Source: Krasilnikovozyma curviuscula (lineage: Eukaryota > Basidiomycota > Tremellomycetes > Cystofilobasidiales > Mrakiaceae). Taken from it: DNA of 49,679 bases. The translations under genes were made by a program, and so were the position numbers. A model generated the notes under the pieces. It was given only the letters and a program-made list of their open reading frames with translations, was not told the origin of the DNA and did no database searches. This document shows positions 1-11,170 of the stretch, in pieces. Position 1 is the stretch's first letter; each line of letters begins with the position of its first letter. The stretch lies in assembly GCA_014825775.1 (NCBI GenBank), contig MVAQ01000158.1, positions 1 to 49,679 on the forward strand, written 5' to 3'.

Positions 1-3000
1 CACAGGCTTGTGAACGGCGAACTTTATCAGCAAACGCATCAACAGTATGACAACAGGATTCCAAACTTACTTTTCCCAGCTTTGATCCAGGTCTTGTTAT
101 TTCATCTCTTCCTCCCGCACTGCTCGTTGACAATCCTCCTAATGCCATCACAGGTGCCACCACCTGTGGCCTCTGTGTAAAGCTACTTATCGCTCCTGCA
201 GCCTTAGCTGGAGGTAAAGAAGAGCCAAAGCCTGTACTTCGAGGTAGCGGTAGCTGTCGAGAAGGAATGCTCGATGAAGTGGTTGTCGAGCTTGGTGTCT
301 TGGTTGGCTGAATTGAGTTAGAACGCTTGAGGGTGTGAATTGGTTTACGCGTAGGAGGGGGGATAGACGACGACGCAGATTTGACGCTAGAGGGTGCGGT
401 GAGACGGGACGAAGACAATCCGAACGGCATAGGAACGGTGGTCGAAAGCTTTTTGATTGTCGAAGCTGAAATCTGCGAATTTGCTGGTAGAGAAGAAGAG
501 TTGGGAATGAAATTCTTCTTCAGAGCAGCTGGGGCTGGAATGTTTGATGAAGGTGGAGTTGCTTTCACCGCATGCGTTCCAGGCTGTTGAGCTTGGTCGT
601 TTTGCGGGATTACTTGAGGGACTGCTGATTTCTGTGTCGTTGCGAAGGGTTTCCCGGTGACGCGTGATGCTATTGAAGGCGGACCTCCCTCTCTTTTGGA
701 GGCTGAAGACGACACTACGGTTGGTTTTCGAAGAGGTTGGCTACTAGAGGTGGGTGTACTTTGTGTAGATTGGAAGCCGATTCTAGAAGGTATTGAAGAT
801 GTTGGAGGTGTTGTCTGAGACTTCGTTGAGGACGATCCATTAGATGAGACTACGTGAGGTTGAGCAGAGGACTTGGGCCGAGGAAACGTGATCACCATTC
901 GGGAACCGCTTGCTGCTGGAGAAGGCGTCACCCGTTGGGTGATCTTGGGCAGCGACCCAATCGATTCCTTGACTAACGTCAGGTCCGCCCCATTGCTGAC
1001 GACTTCCTTTGAAGAAGGTTTCGTTAATGCTGACTTTTTCAACACACGAGCGGCCGGCCGGGTACCCATGTTCGCATGAGAAGACGATGAGACGACCGGG
1101 GTGGTAGATTCGGTTGAGCTTGCTGAGCTGGACTGAGAGCGAGCTGGGGATGAAGCAAGGTCTAGGTTGCAGTAGCCATCGGTGGAAGGTAAGGAGGGTG
1201 GAGGAGACAGACTTCGTTGGTCCGGACTATGGATTTGAGGATACGCAATTTCTCCAGCAGGCTGTATTGACGAAAATAGAGGCATCGGCGATAGTTCTTC
1301 ATCCTCCTCCGCCACCTCATCAGGAAGAAGGGATGCTGCGGATGTTGCAGGAAGTTCACCAACCAATCTTTCCTCGACAGCACCTTCCGCCTCAACTTCA
1401 TCGGTCACCTCTACCTCAGTTGCTTCTATAACTTCTGATGGTGATTTTAAATCCGACGACGCAGTGACAACTACATCTAATTTATCAGGTGCCAAGTGTT
1501 GGAAATCGTTGATGTGACATTGCTCGTCTTCCGATGCTGGCATGGTTGGTGGTTTTTGAGAAGGAAGAGAAGGATCGCCGAGTGATGTCAACTTGACTCT
1601 GGAAATCCGCTCTGAAGGTGTAGTTGGAGGCAGTGAATGGTGTTCTAGATCCAATACATCATAAACGGGAGGATCTTGGACGCCTTATGATCATGAGATA
1701 CGTGGTCAGAAAGAGCAACGTGAAGAAACCGTTGGAAAATATCAAAAAATAAAATAAAATCAGAAACATCTTTCTTACCTTCCTCCAATTCTTCCTCTTC
1801 TTCCTCATGTCTAGACAGCACGTCGTTCACCATTATTGCTTCAGAGCCGGCGTCCATCCCTCCGACAGCCTGCTGGACCGACTCGAAGAACGAGAGGTCT
1901 ACCAAAGCATCGTTCGATTGTGCCATACCGTATTCCCTCTCTGTAGGAGAAACATATGATAGTGACTCATGGTGGTTTGGAAGTTCAAGTATCGACTCTA
2001 GCGGCGGTTGTGACAGCCCGGGTGAAGCACTGGTGAATTGGATATCCTGTAAGTTAGATGTAGACAGAACTAAGGACTTAGGTCCCTCCTCTGTTGCTGG
2101 TACTGATGAAAATGAACTGTAATGATTGCTCGTGCCAGAAACGGGAGCTTCAAGAGGTGGGGCTGACGCCGGAGGTGGTGCCTCGACTTCTTCCTCTTCC
2201 AGGGGAACATCGGGGTACTGAGATTCTTCTAGCAGGAATTCTAGTGCTATTGGCTGATCTTCAGTTGTAGCTGCCATGGGGGTAGGTCTGTCAGCGACAC
2301 TGTAGAGGGGAACCCCCCTGGGATCACTCACCTGCTATCTGGACCTCTAGCTGCTCTTCAGATTCCTCATCGGTACCAATACAATTTTCCTGATGGGGAT
2401 TCGAGTAGCTCAATGCATGTGTAGGGTCCGCAATCGATGGTGAGGCTGCTGTTGGACGAAGCGGCGAAGGCGAAGGAGAAGTGTTGAATGATGTCTGTTT
2501 TTCCAATTTTTCAGCCATTTCAGCCTTTTGACCATCTTCTTCACATTGTTGACCTGGTGATTCATTTGAATGTACTGAGGGTAGAGACTGGGTTGATATC
2601 GTTTCAGAGGCCGTCATGGAATGGGAAGACGACCACTGTTGTTGCTCCTCCTCGACGCCCTGCTCCCTATTCCAAGCTGAGTTTGTGGACTCTCCCAAGC
2701 TTCCACCTTCTTCTGTATCCTCATCTGAATCTAGGGAAGGGATAAATCTGTTAGCTTGACCTCAGGACGAGAATATATCTCAGCAAGAGGACGACTATGG
2801 AGAAACAGCATACCTTCTCCTTCCTCAACTTCGCTCTCCGTCTCACTAGCACTACCAAAACCATCGTCACCGTTCGGCGGACGTCTTCCCGGGATACTGA
2901 AGTCCATAGTCTTCCTCCTGTGGAATTCCATGCTATCCTTCCTTCCCAATGTTGATTTCCTTCGGCCTAAAGCTCGTCTCAACTCGAGTTCTTCCTTTGT

Positions 3001-3066
3001 CTGCTTTCCTATGAAGATACGACCCACGCTCTCATCGCTATCCGAATCCGAATAGCATGAGGCCAT
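1..3066 (-). CDS. Disordered Ser/Thr/Pro-rich protein with SxIP motifs, partial at left edge
   Basis: I do not recognise the family. The ATG at 3066-3064 opens exon 1 (3066-2814), followed by exons 2730-2332, 2270-1779 and 1683-71; phases agree and give at least 919 residues. A GTAAGT at 70-65 is a likely donor, so the gene continues beyond the window. The N terminus is acidic-serine (SDSDSDES), then has basic Ser/Thr sites (RRKST, GRKDS, HRRKT) that look like basophilic kinase targets. The middle is acidic; the last exon is almost entirely Ser/Thr/Pro/Lys with no predicted fold. Three Ser-x-Ile-Pro motifs near 790-801, 358-370 and 260-279 lie in Pro- and Arg/Lys-rich context, typical of EB1-binding microtubule plus-end proteins. 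That role is inference; it could equally be a disordered scaffold with chance motifs. The frame is open without a stop for 1.6 kb, so coding status is fairly secure. Confidence 0.72.
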
Positions 3067-3352
3067 GGTTGATGGCGGTCTTGAGGCCGAGGGAAGTAAG
3101 GGAATTGATTGTTGAACAGGAAAAACAGTCAGGTCCGCCTGACATTATGCGCGAAAAGAATTTCAATTGTTTTTCTTGCCTTTTTTCTATATTCAGAATC
3201 TTCCCTGGGTGAAATGATCAATACAGATTGTAATACGCCAGTAAGTGCTCCTAAATAATTCTATATTCTTTTGCGTTCCTCTACCGTTCTAGCCGAACCG
3301 AATGACGAGGTAGGACAGAGTCGCATAGAGGGACGTTGAGCTCTTATCAATC

Positions 3353-4164
3353 CTACCGTCTTGAACCACCGGGAACACCATTTGGCCCTCCAGGGCCACC
3401 ATCTGGTCTACCTTGGAAACCATCTGGTCCACAGAATTGTTGTTGGTTGCTGACATAAGGTAGGAAAGGACATGAACCTGAGTATGAGCAAGATACCTTG
3501 TGGCCGTAACAAAGATCTAATGATGTAAACATACCTTGGTCCACCGAATCCACCTGGTCCTCCTTGGCTACATCAGAGATTAAATCAAATACTTTCAGTC
3601 ATCCAAAACAGGCGCTGCAAAGCGTATAGGTATTTACCCTCGGTGATGTAGTCCTGGTCCTCCTCCGTTAAAGCCTCCTGGTCCACCTGGCCCATTCTGA
3701 AAACCACCACTTCAAAGCAAACATCCATGCTACAGATTGAGCCAGGCCTTATCTCAGAACTGAACTTGGACTACTTACGCTGGAGGGCCTCCTTGGAAGC
3801 CGCCGTGATGGGGACCTGGACCATTGGGGCCGCTGACACAAGAAAGCAATACATAATTCCCTCAGACTCAATAGCAGTCAGGACACTAGTTCAGAGATAG
3901 TCTTGCTTACTCTGGACCACTTTTTGATTTCGCATGTTATAGATGGTGGTGCAAAGGAGGCTAAGTCAGTATAGTTGTTTTTAGCGAGGTGATGAGATTG
4001 GATGGCATGACGTATCATAATCTTACCCTGGTCCACCTTGAGATGGTGGTCTTTTGCGATAGAGATGGGAATTTTGAATGAGTTCTCAGGACCTCGAAAG
4101 TGAGAAAGCAGCTTGTCGAGACTCACGGTCCATGATGGTTGTGTTGATGAGAAAAGAGAGGCAT
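3353..4164 (-). CDS. Small Gly/Pro-rich collagen-like protein, many tiny exons
   Basis: Family not recognised. I start at the ATG at 4164-4162 (MPLFSHQHNHHGPPPSQ), because this frame alone splices into the later Gly-Pro-Gly exons. About six or seven short exons follow, each rich in GGPGG, GGF and GPNG units, with the stop TAG at 3355-3353. Total length is about 110-120 residues. Only one Cys is visible, no signal peptide and no membrane segment. The longer frame from 4225 was rejected since it runs through a good GTGAGT donor. Splice sites near 3950-3900 are the least certain; the exon there may be only about 9 bases. Collagen-like composition could mean a His/Gly-rich surface, nuclear or stress protein; nothing in the sequence decides. 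It is divergent from RCL1, about 500 bases away. Confidence 0.6.
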
Positions 4165-4666
4165 CTTTGTTGGGCTGAAAGGGTTGCGGTAGGTTTGGGA
4201 GTAAAGATAGAGCTTGAGAAGTCATGACTTCTGCTCTTATGCCTCTTTATATGGATTCTAAGGGCCAAGAGTTATCTTTTTGCCGCAGTACCGCAAGAGC
4301 TGCGCTACCTCATTCTCTCTAGTGACGCTTCTCGGAATGCGATGGATGAGCCAAGGCGAAACTCCTGTATCCACTCCATTCTCAAGGTGGAAATATTTTG
4401 AAGTCAATTTCGAAAGGTGAGGGCTTAGCCCAGCGGTTGCGCAGCGTTGTGTTTACGCGGCACGAGGTCTGTTGTTCCAAACCTCAACTTGCCATAACTC
4501 ATATCAGATCAATTGCGAAAGTGAGCAAGAGATTTAATGCTGCGCCAGTTTGTAGCTCTCTAACTGAGAATAAGGGGCCCTCGAAAGTGCAACCGCCACG
4601 GCGACCAAAGCAAAAGTTTCAGCGCACAGTGGTATAACTCAACAGCCACTACGGCCTTCCATCACA
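4165..4666. promoter_or_regulatory. Divergent intergenic region between the collagen-like gene and RCL1
   Basis: About 500 bases separate the two start codons, so both promoters must lie here. The left third is the 5' leader of the minus-strand gene. A tRNA-like stretch lies at 4416-4494 (see findings). No clear TATA box was seen. Confidence 0.4.
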
Positions 4667-6218
4667 ATGCCAGTCCAAATCAAGGCCCCGGTATCTTCAG
4701 CAATAGTACTACCAAATGCAGAGTCATCAGCCTCAAATTCGACATTGAGGTACACCGGCCACAATCACCTTCGACAGCGCTTGATACTCTCAATCCTCTC
4801 TGGACGGACGCTGAGGATAGATGGAATCAGGAAGGACGACGCTGAACCAGGTTTGAGAGGTAATTAGACTTGAGCATGCCTGTCTGCAGTTATGCTTACT
4901 GATACGAGGTCTCAATGGATCGAATTCTGCAGACTTTGAAATTTCTCTTCTGCGGCTGCTCAGCACAATAACAAACGGAACACACCTCGAAATTTCATAC
5001 ACAGGAACATCTCTACTGTTCAAGCCAGGAGTTCTAACAGGTGGGAAGCACGAGTTCGACTGTCCGTTGTCGAGAAGTGTGGGTTACTATCTGGAGGTTT
5101 TGGTTGCGGTGGGACTTTGGGGAAAGAAGGATCTGACCTGTACACTGAGAGGAATCACGACTGAGGGAAGGGATATGGGAGTAAGTTGTTGCTTGGACTA
5201 AGTCTGAGGGGGAGCTGAGAGTTGACAGAATCTTTGAATGCTCAACAGGTCGACATGATTCGAACCGTCACGCTACCGACTTTACAGCTATTTGCGCCGC
5301 TGGATAGTTTGGAGTTAAAGATCAAAAAGAGAGGAAGCCCGCCCTTGGGAGGAGGTGAGGTGCTGTTCCATTGTCCGGCGGTTCGTATGGTGAAGACTTT
5401 AAACTTCGTCGACAAGGGAAGGATAAAGAGGATCAGAGGTGTTGCGTAAGTTGCCATTTCTGTGAGTAAAGTGTTTATAGTCTAACCTCTCGTTGTTCTT
5501 TTGGATTTGATTTCAATGCAGTCACTCCGTCCGTGTGTCGCCGCAATTCTCGAATCGAATGGTTGAGTCTGCGCGGTCGGTTCTGAACAGGTACATACCT
5601 GACATCTACATTTACACTGACGTCTATAAAGGAGAGGACAGTGGAAAGTAAGTTGAAGCTTCTTCATCTTCGCTTTCTTCGACACTCCATGTTCTAAGTG
5701 TGCTTATCCTGTTTTGCTTGACATAATAGGTCTCCAGGATACGCACTCACCCTGCTCTCCCTCTCAACAACCTCCGCAATGCACACAGTAGAACTCCCTT
5801 ATTCACCAGCAGTACCTACGCCTGAAGAAGTTGGCCTAGCTTGTGCGCGGCAGCTACTAGTCGAGATTATGAAGGGTGGATGTATCGATGGGAAGCACCA
5901 GTGGTTGGTTCTGTTGATGATGGCGCTCGGATCAGAGGACGTTGGAAGGTGTAGAATGGGCGAGATGACTGCTCACAGGTAGGAAAAGCTTGAACGTACG
6001 GAAGAAGTTACAGAGCTGACGATGTTGTTTCTACTTCTCACTTTAGTGTGCAATTCCTTCGAGATCTGCGCGACTTCTTCTCGACAACATTCAAAATTGT
6101 TGCTATCCGAACTCCATCGAACGCCTCCTCTGATGAGAAGGCGCCGAAGCAGCCAACGGAATACATGGTCTCTTGCCTTGGTAGTGGACATACGAACGTT
6201 AACAAGAACGTCACTTAA
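4667..6218 (+). CDS. RCL1: RNA 3'-terminal phosphate cyclase-like protein Rcl1 (18S rRNA processing)
   Basis: Six exons (4667-4859, 4933-5180, 5249-5445, 5522-5647, 5730-5978, 6047-6218) give 394 residues, close to yeast Rcl1 (about 367). The start gives MPVQIKAP and then the family opening RYTGHNHLRQRLILSILSG. Further hallmarks are EISLLRLLSTITNGTHLEISYTG, GGEVLFHCPAVR and FVDKGRIKRIRG. Rcl1 is a nucleolar protein related to RNA cyclase but without cyclase activity; it binds the GTPase Bms1 in the 90S/SSU processome and is needed for early pre-rRNA cleavage near site A2 (family knowledge). The C terminus ends in SGHTNVNKNVT just after the conserved VSCLGSG-type strand, so it looks complete. 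The exact exon 1/2 junction (TTGAGAG to ACTTTG) is the only soft splice. Confidence in family is high. Confidence 0.95.
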
Positions 6219-6517
6219 TATGAAATCTGTATCCATGTTGTTCTACGCAGACTTGGGAGACTTTCTTCGCAAGCCTTGGGGACATTTCTGTTATTATCAT
6301 GTTTTCGCGTCTATTCATGCTGCTCTCAGAGCTCCTGTCCTTCTTCTCCACAAGCGCTGATCTAATCTCCATCCATTGCCTAAGGACCCAAGGAGTGAGG
6401 TCGAGGTTTTTTTTTTGCTTGGTCAGCCGCGCTAGTCGCAGTCGCACCTCCATCGCTCCCTTTATTAAGACGCGATCCCTTAGATTTCTTAAAAGCACCT
6501 CATCTGCAGTATCCAAA

Positions 6518-7457
6518 ATGGTAGACGTCAAAGCAGTTGTAACTCAAATGTTCACTGAGGCAGAGGGAGGGGATTGGTCAAAGGTGGGTAATTCAAGAAC
6601 AACCGTTTGCCAATTATTCGTTATTTTAAGGACCTTTTTCCAGTTTCCTACTTATATCGATCCTAGTGTTGATTGGATGGTTGGTGCTCACACTCAAGAC
6701 GAGAGTGTCATGAATGGTGAGATCAAGAGCGTCGCGTGACTCTGGCCGATGCTGTAAGATCGATTCTGATTGTTTTTCTATCTTCTGCAGGACATTATGT
6801 GCGTTATGGAATGCATCCTGCCAAAGAAAAACACACTATCTTCTGACCATCATGTTCGGTTTTCAGGATTTGGCTGGTTGGAAGAGGGTTGTTGCCGATG
6901 TCCTGTCCAAAAAGCTGAAAGATGGTAAGAATTATGTCAAGATCATCGACATCACGGTACGTAACTTCGTCTAATTGTACTACGATCTGAGAGTATATTA
7001 ACACTTTTTTCACCGCTTCTACTGCGATTTAGGTGGATGGCTTGAAAGCAATCGTAGAAAGTGGGTGACTGCTCACCAGCTGGTTGTGGCATCTATCTAT
7101 ATCAGATAGATCTTTTGTGTCGAACTGTCTGTTGATGGCTTGATTTTTCAGCTCAAATCTCATCTATCCAACTCAATGGAGAACCATATATCAATCCGTA
7201 CGTCACTCTCATGCTTATGATCCATGACAAGGGACATCTGTTTGACGACGTTCCTTGTTCGTCGAAATCTCACCACGCTATCAGCCAATGCTGGGTCATG
7301 TTCTTCTCTGAGGAGACCGGGAAGGTGATAAGGATTAGAGAATATTTCGATACGAGGTAAGAGTCCCTGTTCTCTTGCGTAAGTGGCTGTTGCATTTGAC
7401 CGACTCCGAGGTTCTCGTTGCAGGACCGTTGCTCGAGTAGCAAACGGCTCCGCCTGA
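6518..7457 (+). CDS. SnoaL/NTF2-like fold small protein
   Basis: Eight exons (6518-6583, 6644-6716, 6791-6798, 6867-6956, 7033-7060, 7152-7197, 7285-7356, 7424-7457) sum to 417 bases, 138 residues, the usual size of a single NTF2-like domain. The start ATG follows CCAAA. Landmarks of the SnoaL-like family are the N-terminal helix, DWMVGAH, GHYDLAGWKRVV, and the end WVMFFSEETGKVIRIREYFDTR, which matches the typical W-V-F-x-G-K-I-x-E-x-R-E-Y-x-D strand pair. Such folds bind small hydrophobic molecules or act as isomerases or hydratases; no catalytic set is certain here, so the function is unknown. The third exon is only 8 bases but is needed to keep frame and restores GHYDLAGW. It follows RCL1 in the same direction, about 300 bases downstream. 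Confidence 0.8.
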
Positions 7458-7815
7458 ACGGAAAGCTTGATATGACGTTCTGTTGCTCTCTGAAACAGTT
7501 TTCACTGTAGTAGACACACTGAGATACTATATATATAGATTTCGAAGTTGGTTTGCGATGCCAATCGCTCGGATGCAGAAAGCTATCAAGTAATGAACTT
7601 CGCTCTCTTTGAGAAATACCAGAAGCAAATTCGCTTGTACAATACTAGCTATACTTCAACCTCCACACTCTCCGTGAACATACCTGTTGCTGTGGCTGAT
7701 GGAGCCGCCCTGACGCGCCACACCATTTATTTATCTCGAGAGTCGTACTACCACCATTTCGTCGAAACTTCAGAACTCCCTGCTGTTCGGTGGAACTCAA
7801 CTCTCTAGCTACGCG
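7458..7815. other. Intergenic stretch, no gene seen
   Basis: The 358 bases between the SnoaL-like stop and the GT32 start contain a short AT-rich run (ACTATATATATAG near 7526) that could serve as a TATA-like element. An 86-residue open frame at 7548-7808 has no recognisable features and is probably leader sequence. Confidence 0.35.
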
Positions 7816-9521
7816 ATGGAACCCCATCGAAGAACTGCTGGCTTGCTCTCCCCCAGCCAGTCGTCGTCACTACCCCCTTTTTTCAGCTCGAAGAACACAG
7901 GATACAGCAGCAAACTTAGAGCTGTGAGTTTCTCATCAGCACTCTATAAGAATCTTCACCCTAATTTCGGGCCCTTCATTGACCTTGCAATTGAAACACC
8001 CTGACCATACCCTGCAGCTGGTCCGTCGAGTTCCTGCTCTGAGAGGATTGGTTCGAACAACACTTCTCCTCCTGCTGGCTTACCTGATAGGTGTATTTTA
8101 TCCAATATCTTGGGATCGTGAGTAACATGTAGCTTTAATGTGTCACTACAGTGTACAACAGAGTCCCTGATATTTTTGTTCTTTTGCAGCATCACCACCA
8201 CCCTTCCTCGTGAAACCAGAGGAGTTCCTCCCACCACCACCTTTACCAGTGACTCCTTGGTACCCTCTTTCAGATTCTCTCGAGGAACAAGACAAGATAC
8301 CAAACGTGGTGCACTATGTGTTTGGCTACAAGGCGTCGAGTAACGGCCAAGGAGAGATTCTTCCCTACTATGCATACCTCGCGATTCGAAGTGCCCTGGT
8401 TTCGCTGAAACCTGAGAAGATATACTTGTGAGTGTTTCTTTTTCACCTTTGGGTCAAAATAGTTAAACGTTGTGTTGACTGATCTTGACGTCGCTGACGC
8501 ACACCGGTATAGCCACTACCAACATCTCCCTCGTGGCCCTTTCTGGGACTTACTAGAACCTCACCTTACTCTTCTCCAGACACCAGCTGTCGATTCGATC
8601 TATGGTCGACCGCTGAAACACTTCGCGCATAAAAGTGATGTAAGTAGCTCTAGCTTCCCAACGCAATCTCAGTTGCTCTACAAATGACCGCCAACTGACC
8701 TCCCATAACCCAACACCAGGTTATCCGTCTACAAGCTCTCCAGGCGACCGGCGGTATCTACCTCGACATCGATATTTTCGTCATCAAGCCCTTCACGCCC
8801 CTCTTGCCCTTCTCGACGGTGCTCAGCATGGAATCATCGCCGGACTCAAGACGAGGACCGCTGGATCCAGCGGGGCTATGCAATGCGGTTATTTTGTCGA
8901 GGAAGGACTCGAGGTTCTTGAGTCGCTGGATTGGATCGTATGAGACGTTCGATGGGGACGCTAGTTGGGCTGGGCATAGTGTCGAGAAGCCTTGGGTGAG
9001 TGATGACGGCGGTCATTAGAAATAAACCCTTCAGAGTTAAAAATCACTAACGCCTCCCTTAAACTCGAAAGGAACTCGCACGGCGGTACCCAAAAGAAAT
9101 TACCGTCCTCAACGAACGCGCAATGTTCTGGCCGCTCTGGGAAGGCGCAAACGAGGAGTCTCGGATACGCTACGTGGGTTTCCTTTATCCAAACAACGAC
9201 ATATATATCATTACTATACTCATGCAGATCCCTTCCTATAGGTCCACGAGGAAACCGCGCACGATTTTGAAAAAACGGGCCAGTTCGCATATCATGCATG
9301 GGAGTCTCTGGCAATGGGCTATCTCGGCAACCTCAGCCCTAAGCTCATCAAGGAGAAAGACTCGAGTTTCAACAGGATGGTTCGAAAGTGAGTTGATGAG
9401 CCCTTCTCTTCCTCTTGAGATTACGCGGAGGGCGGAAAAGTTAACTTGATTTTTGGACGTCAGGTTCGTAACAGATGACGATCAGGTTGCTTATGAGAAG
9501 TGGCAGGAAATGACTTCCTAA
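7816..9521 (+). CDS. Type II membrane glycosyltransferase, GT32-like (DXD sugar-binding family)
   Basis: Eight exons (7816-7923, 8018-8117, 8190-8427, 8513-8639, 8720-8995, 9072-9173, 9242-9387, 9464-9521) give 384 residues in frame. Residues about 40-65 hold one hydrophobic segment (TTLLLLLAYLIGVF) after an Arg-rich cytosolic stretch, the pattern of a Golgi signal anchor, then a Pro-rich stem. The catalytic domain begins at PNVVHYVFGYK and includes ATGGIYLDIDIFVIKPF, whose DID is the DXD motif that binds Mn and nucleotide sugar in the Gly_transf_sug (PF04488, GT32) family, and the later E-x-x-x-FWPLWEG and HAWES motifs. Relatives include alpha-1,4-galactosyl/GlcNAc transferases and fungal mannosyltransferases such as Och1-type enzymes; donor and acceptor cannot be told from sequence. 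The ending EKWQEMTS is close to the usual family end. Confidence 0.85.
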
Positions 9522-11170
9522 CTCATCTGAGCATGTGATCTGAACATGTTTTGAGAACTAAAAGAACGCTCGCATTATACCCCCACCAACTTGCAACAGA
9601 TGTATTAGACTTTCATACCCCCGCTGGCTACGTACTGAACATCCTTCAAAATGAGATCTGTTTGGGGGAAGTTCGCGAAAGGAGTATGACAGACTAGGTC
9701 AAGTTGATAGAAAGTGCGAGCTAAGTGTGTCTCCATCTCGGCGCGCAAACTGGGAGAAAATGTGAAGTGATCGTGGAGAGAGCCACGTAAGAGTACAAGA
9801 AACGATAATGATGTGTTTTGTCATTGTTCGATGTTGGCAGCAATAAGGTTCACCAAACTGCTAAATGAAAAGGCGCAGAGGGTTGTTGCAATGATAAAAG
9901 TGTAAATTATGGCCGTAACGCAGATTAGGAGGTGTGTTCTTTTCGCTCTAGGGGGAACCGTGAGAGCATCTGCAGTGTCGCGCAGAACCGAGTTCGAGCA
10001 GTTTGCTTCCCGCCGGTGTGAACCGCTGTCACGCTTTGCGTGCAGAAGTGGGAAAACACTCACAGGATACTTTTTTGAATTTCGCGTGTTGCACAGGAAT
10101 ATCTCTCTGGAGATGAATTTCCGGCAGGGAAGTGGCTATGGGCGATACCGTGTTTGTTGTTCACTATCATCCGGAGTGTAGCATTGCTATAGTGTTTCTG
10201 CCGTTGTGACCAGTGCGCTTACACTGCATTCTCCGCTGCCTCTCCTGCCACTGGGCACTCGGTACCAGAGGGTGGCAGTATCGTGGGATTTTGACGCCGC
10301 CGGAGAAAAGAAGAAATAATCTCCTTGGACCAGACGCCTTGCATGAAACAGCCAGACAACGTGGAAGCAATTAATTCCAAAAACTCCATGGCAGTAACCC
10401 GATTTTCCGCGAGCCTCGCGTTCACCTGTGCTTCTTGAAGGTTCGTAATTGATTGAATTAGCATCGGTTTGGCGGAGGAGGACAGCTCGTCGCATCTTGT
10501 TTTGATGAGCAGAGGCACATATCCTGCTGTCTGATACATCGCGGTGGTCCTATGCAAGGTGGGAGAGACTCTTCATTGAGTACGGAGCAAGAGGCTTCCC
10601 CCAAACCTTATCGGCTCTCACGTCGGAGGCCAATTTTTCTGGCTGCTGTCGTGCTGCTGCTGATCTTCCCCCACGGCGATGAAGCTGTGACCGGACAGGT
10701 GAAATAGTATTGCTGTATTAATAGCAGGCAAGAGTAATAATTACCCGCAGACAGTTAAATAGACAAGCAGCATACAACCATCATTGACCCATTATCCTCG
10801 CCCTCAAGCAGCCTGCGCCAAACTCTAACCCGCAATCAGCACGTCGAGGGAAGCGAGAACCTTGGAAGACCATTCCTTTCAATAGAGATCTCCGTAACAG
10901 CCCCAGCGTCAGACCATAGGCAGACCTCCAGCCCGTCAAAATCCTTGAAACACTCTGGGCGTGGGCATTTTTCCAATTTCCCGGCGATCCCTTTTCATTT
11001 TCAGGACTGGGAACCAAAACTTGCAGCAAACCTTAACAAGCAACAGCGGGGCAGGAAAAAAGCCACAAGGCTGTTGGGCTCTCTTAAGGTGAGTGGGCAC
11101 AAGATCCCTGGTATTTCTCTTACTGCTATCTGAACCGAAGGACTGATGACATTCCTCCTGCGCAGCTTCC
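9522..11170. other. Long intergenic region with probable promoter and 5' UTR intron of the zinc-cluster gene
   Basis: At 1.65 kb this is the longest gene-free stretch. Near the right end a good donor (AAG|GTGAGT at 11089) and acceptor (CGCAG at 11165) define a probable 77-base leader intron just before the ATG at 11171. Long leaders and upstream regions are common for regulator genes. Several open frames of 80-112 codons on both strands (for example 10219-10557 minus, which lacks an ATG at its start) show no recognisable domain. I see no tRNA, repeat or transposon remnant. Confidence 0.4.

Noticed and set aside
4086..4268. Arg/His-rich 60-codon minus frame overlapping the collagen-like gene
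   Set aside because: Not ATG-led and runs across a GTGAGT donor; the frame starting at 4164 splices into the Gly/Pro exons instead.
7548..7808. 86-codon plus-strand frame between the SnoaL-like and GT32 genes
   Set aside because: Not ATG-led, no domain, and lies where the GT32 leader is expected.
10219..10557. 112-codon open frame on the minus strand with a helix-like stretch (IQSITNLQEAQVNARLAENR)
   Set aside because: It begins with TTG rather than ATG, has no recognisable domain or splice-supported extension, and overlaps another open frame of similar length in a different frame; most likely chance in the regulator's upstream region.
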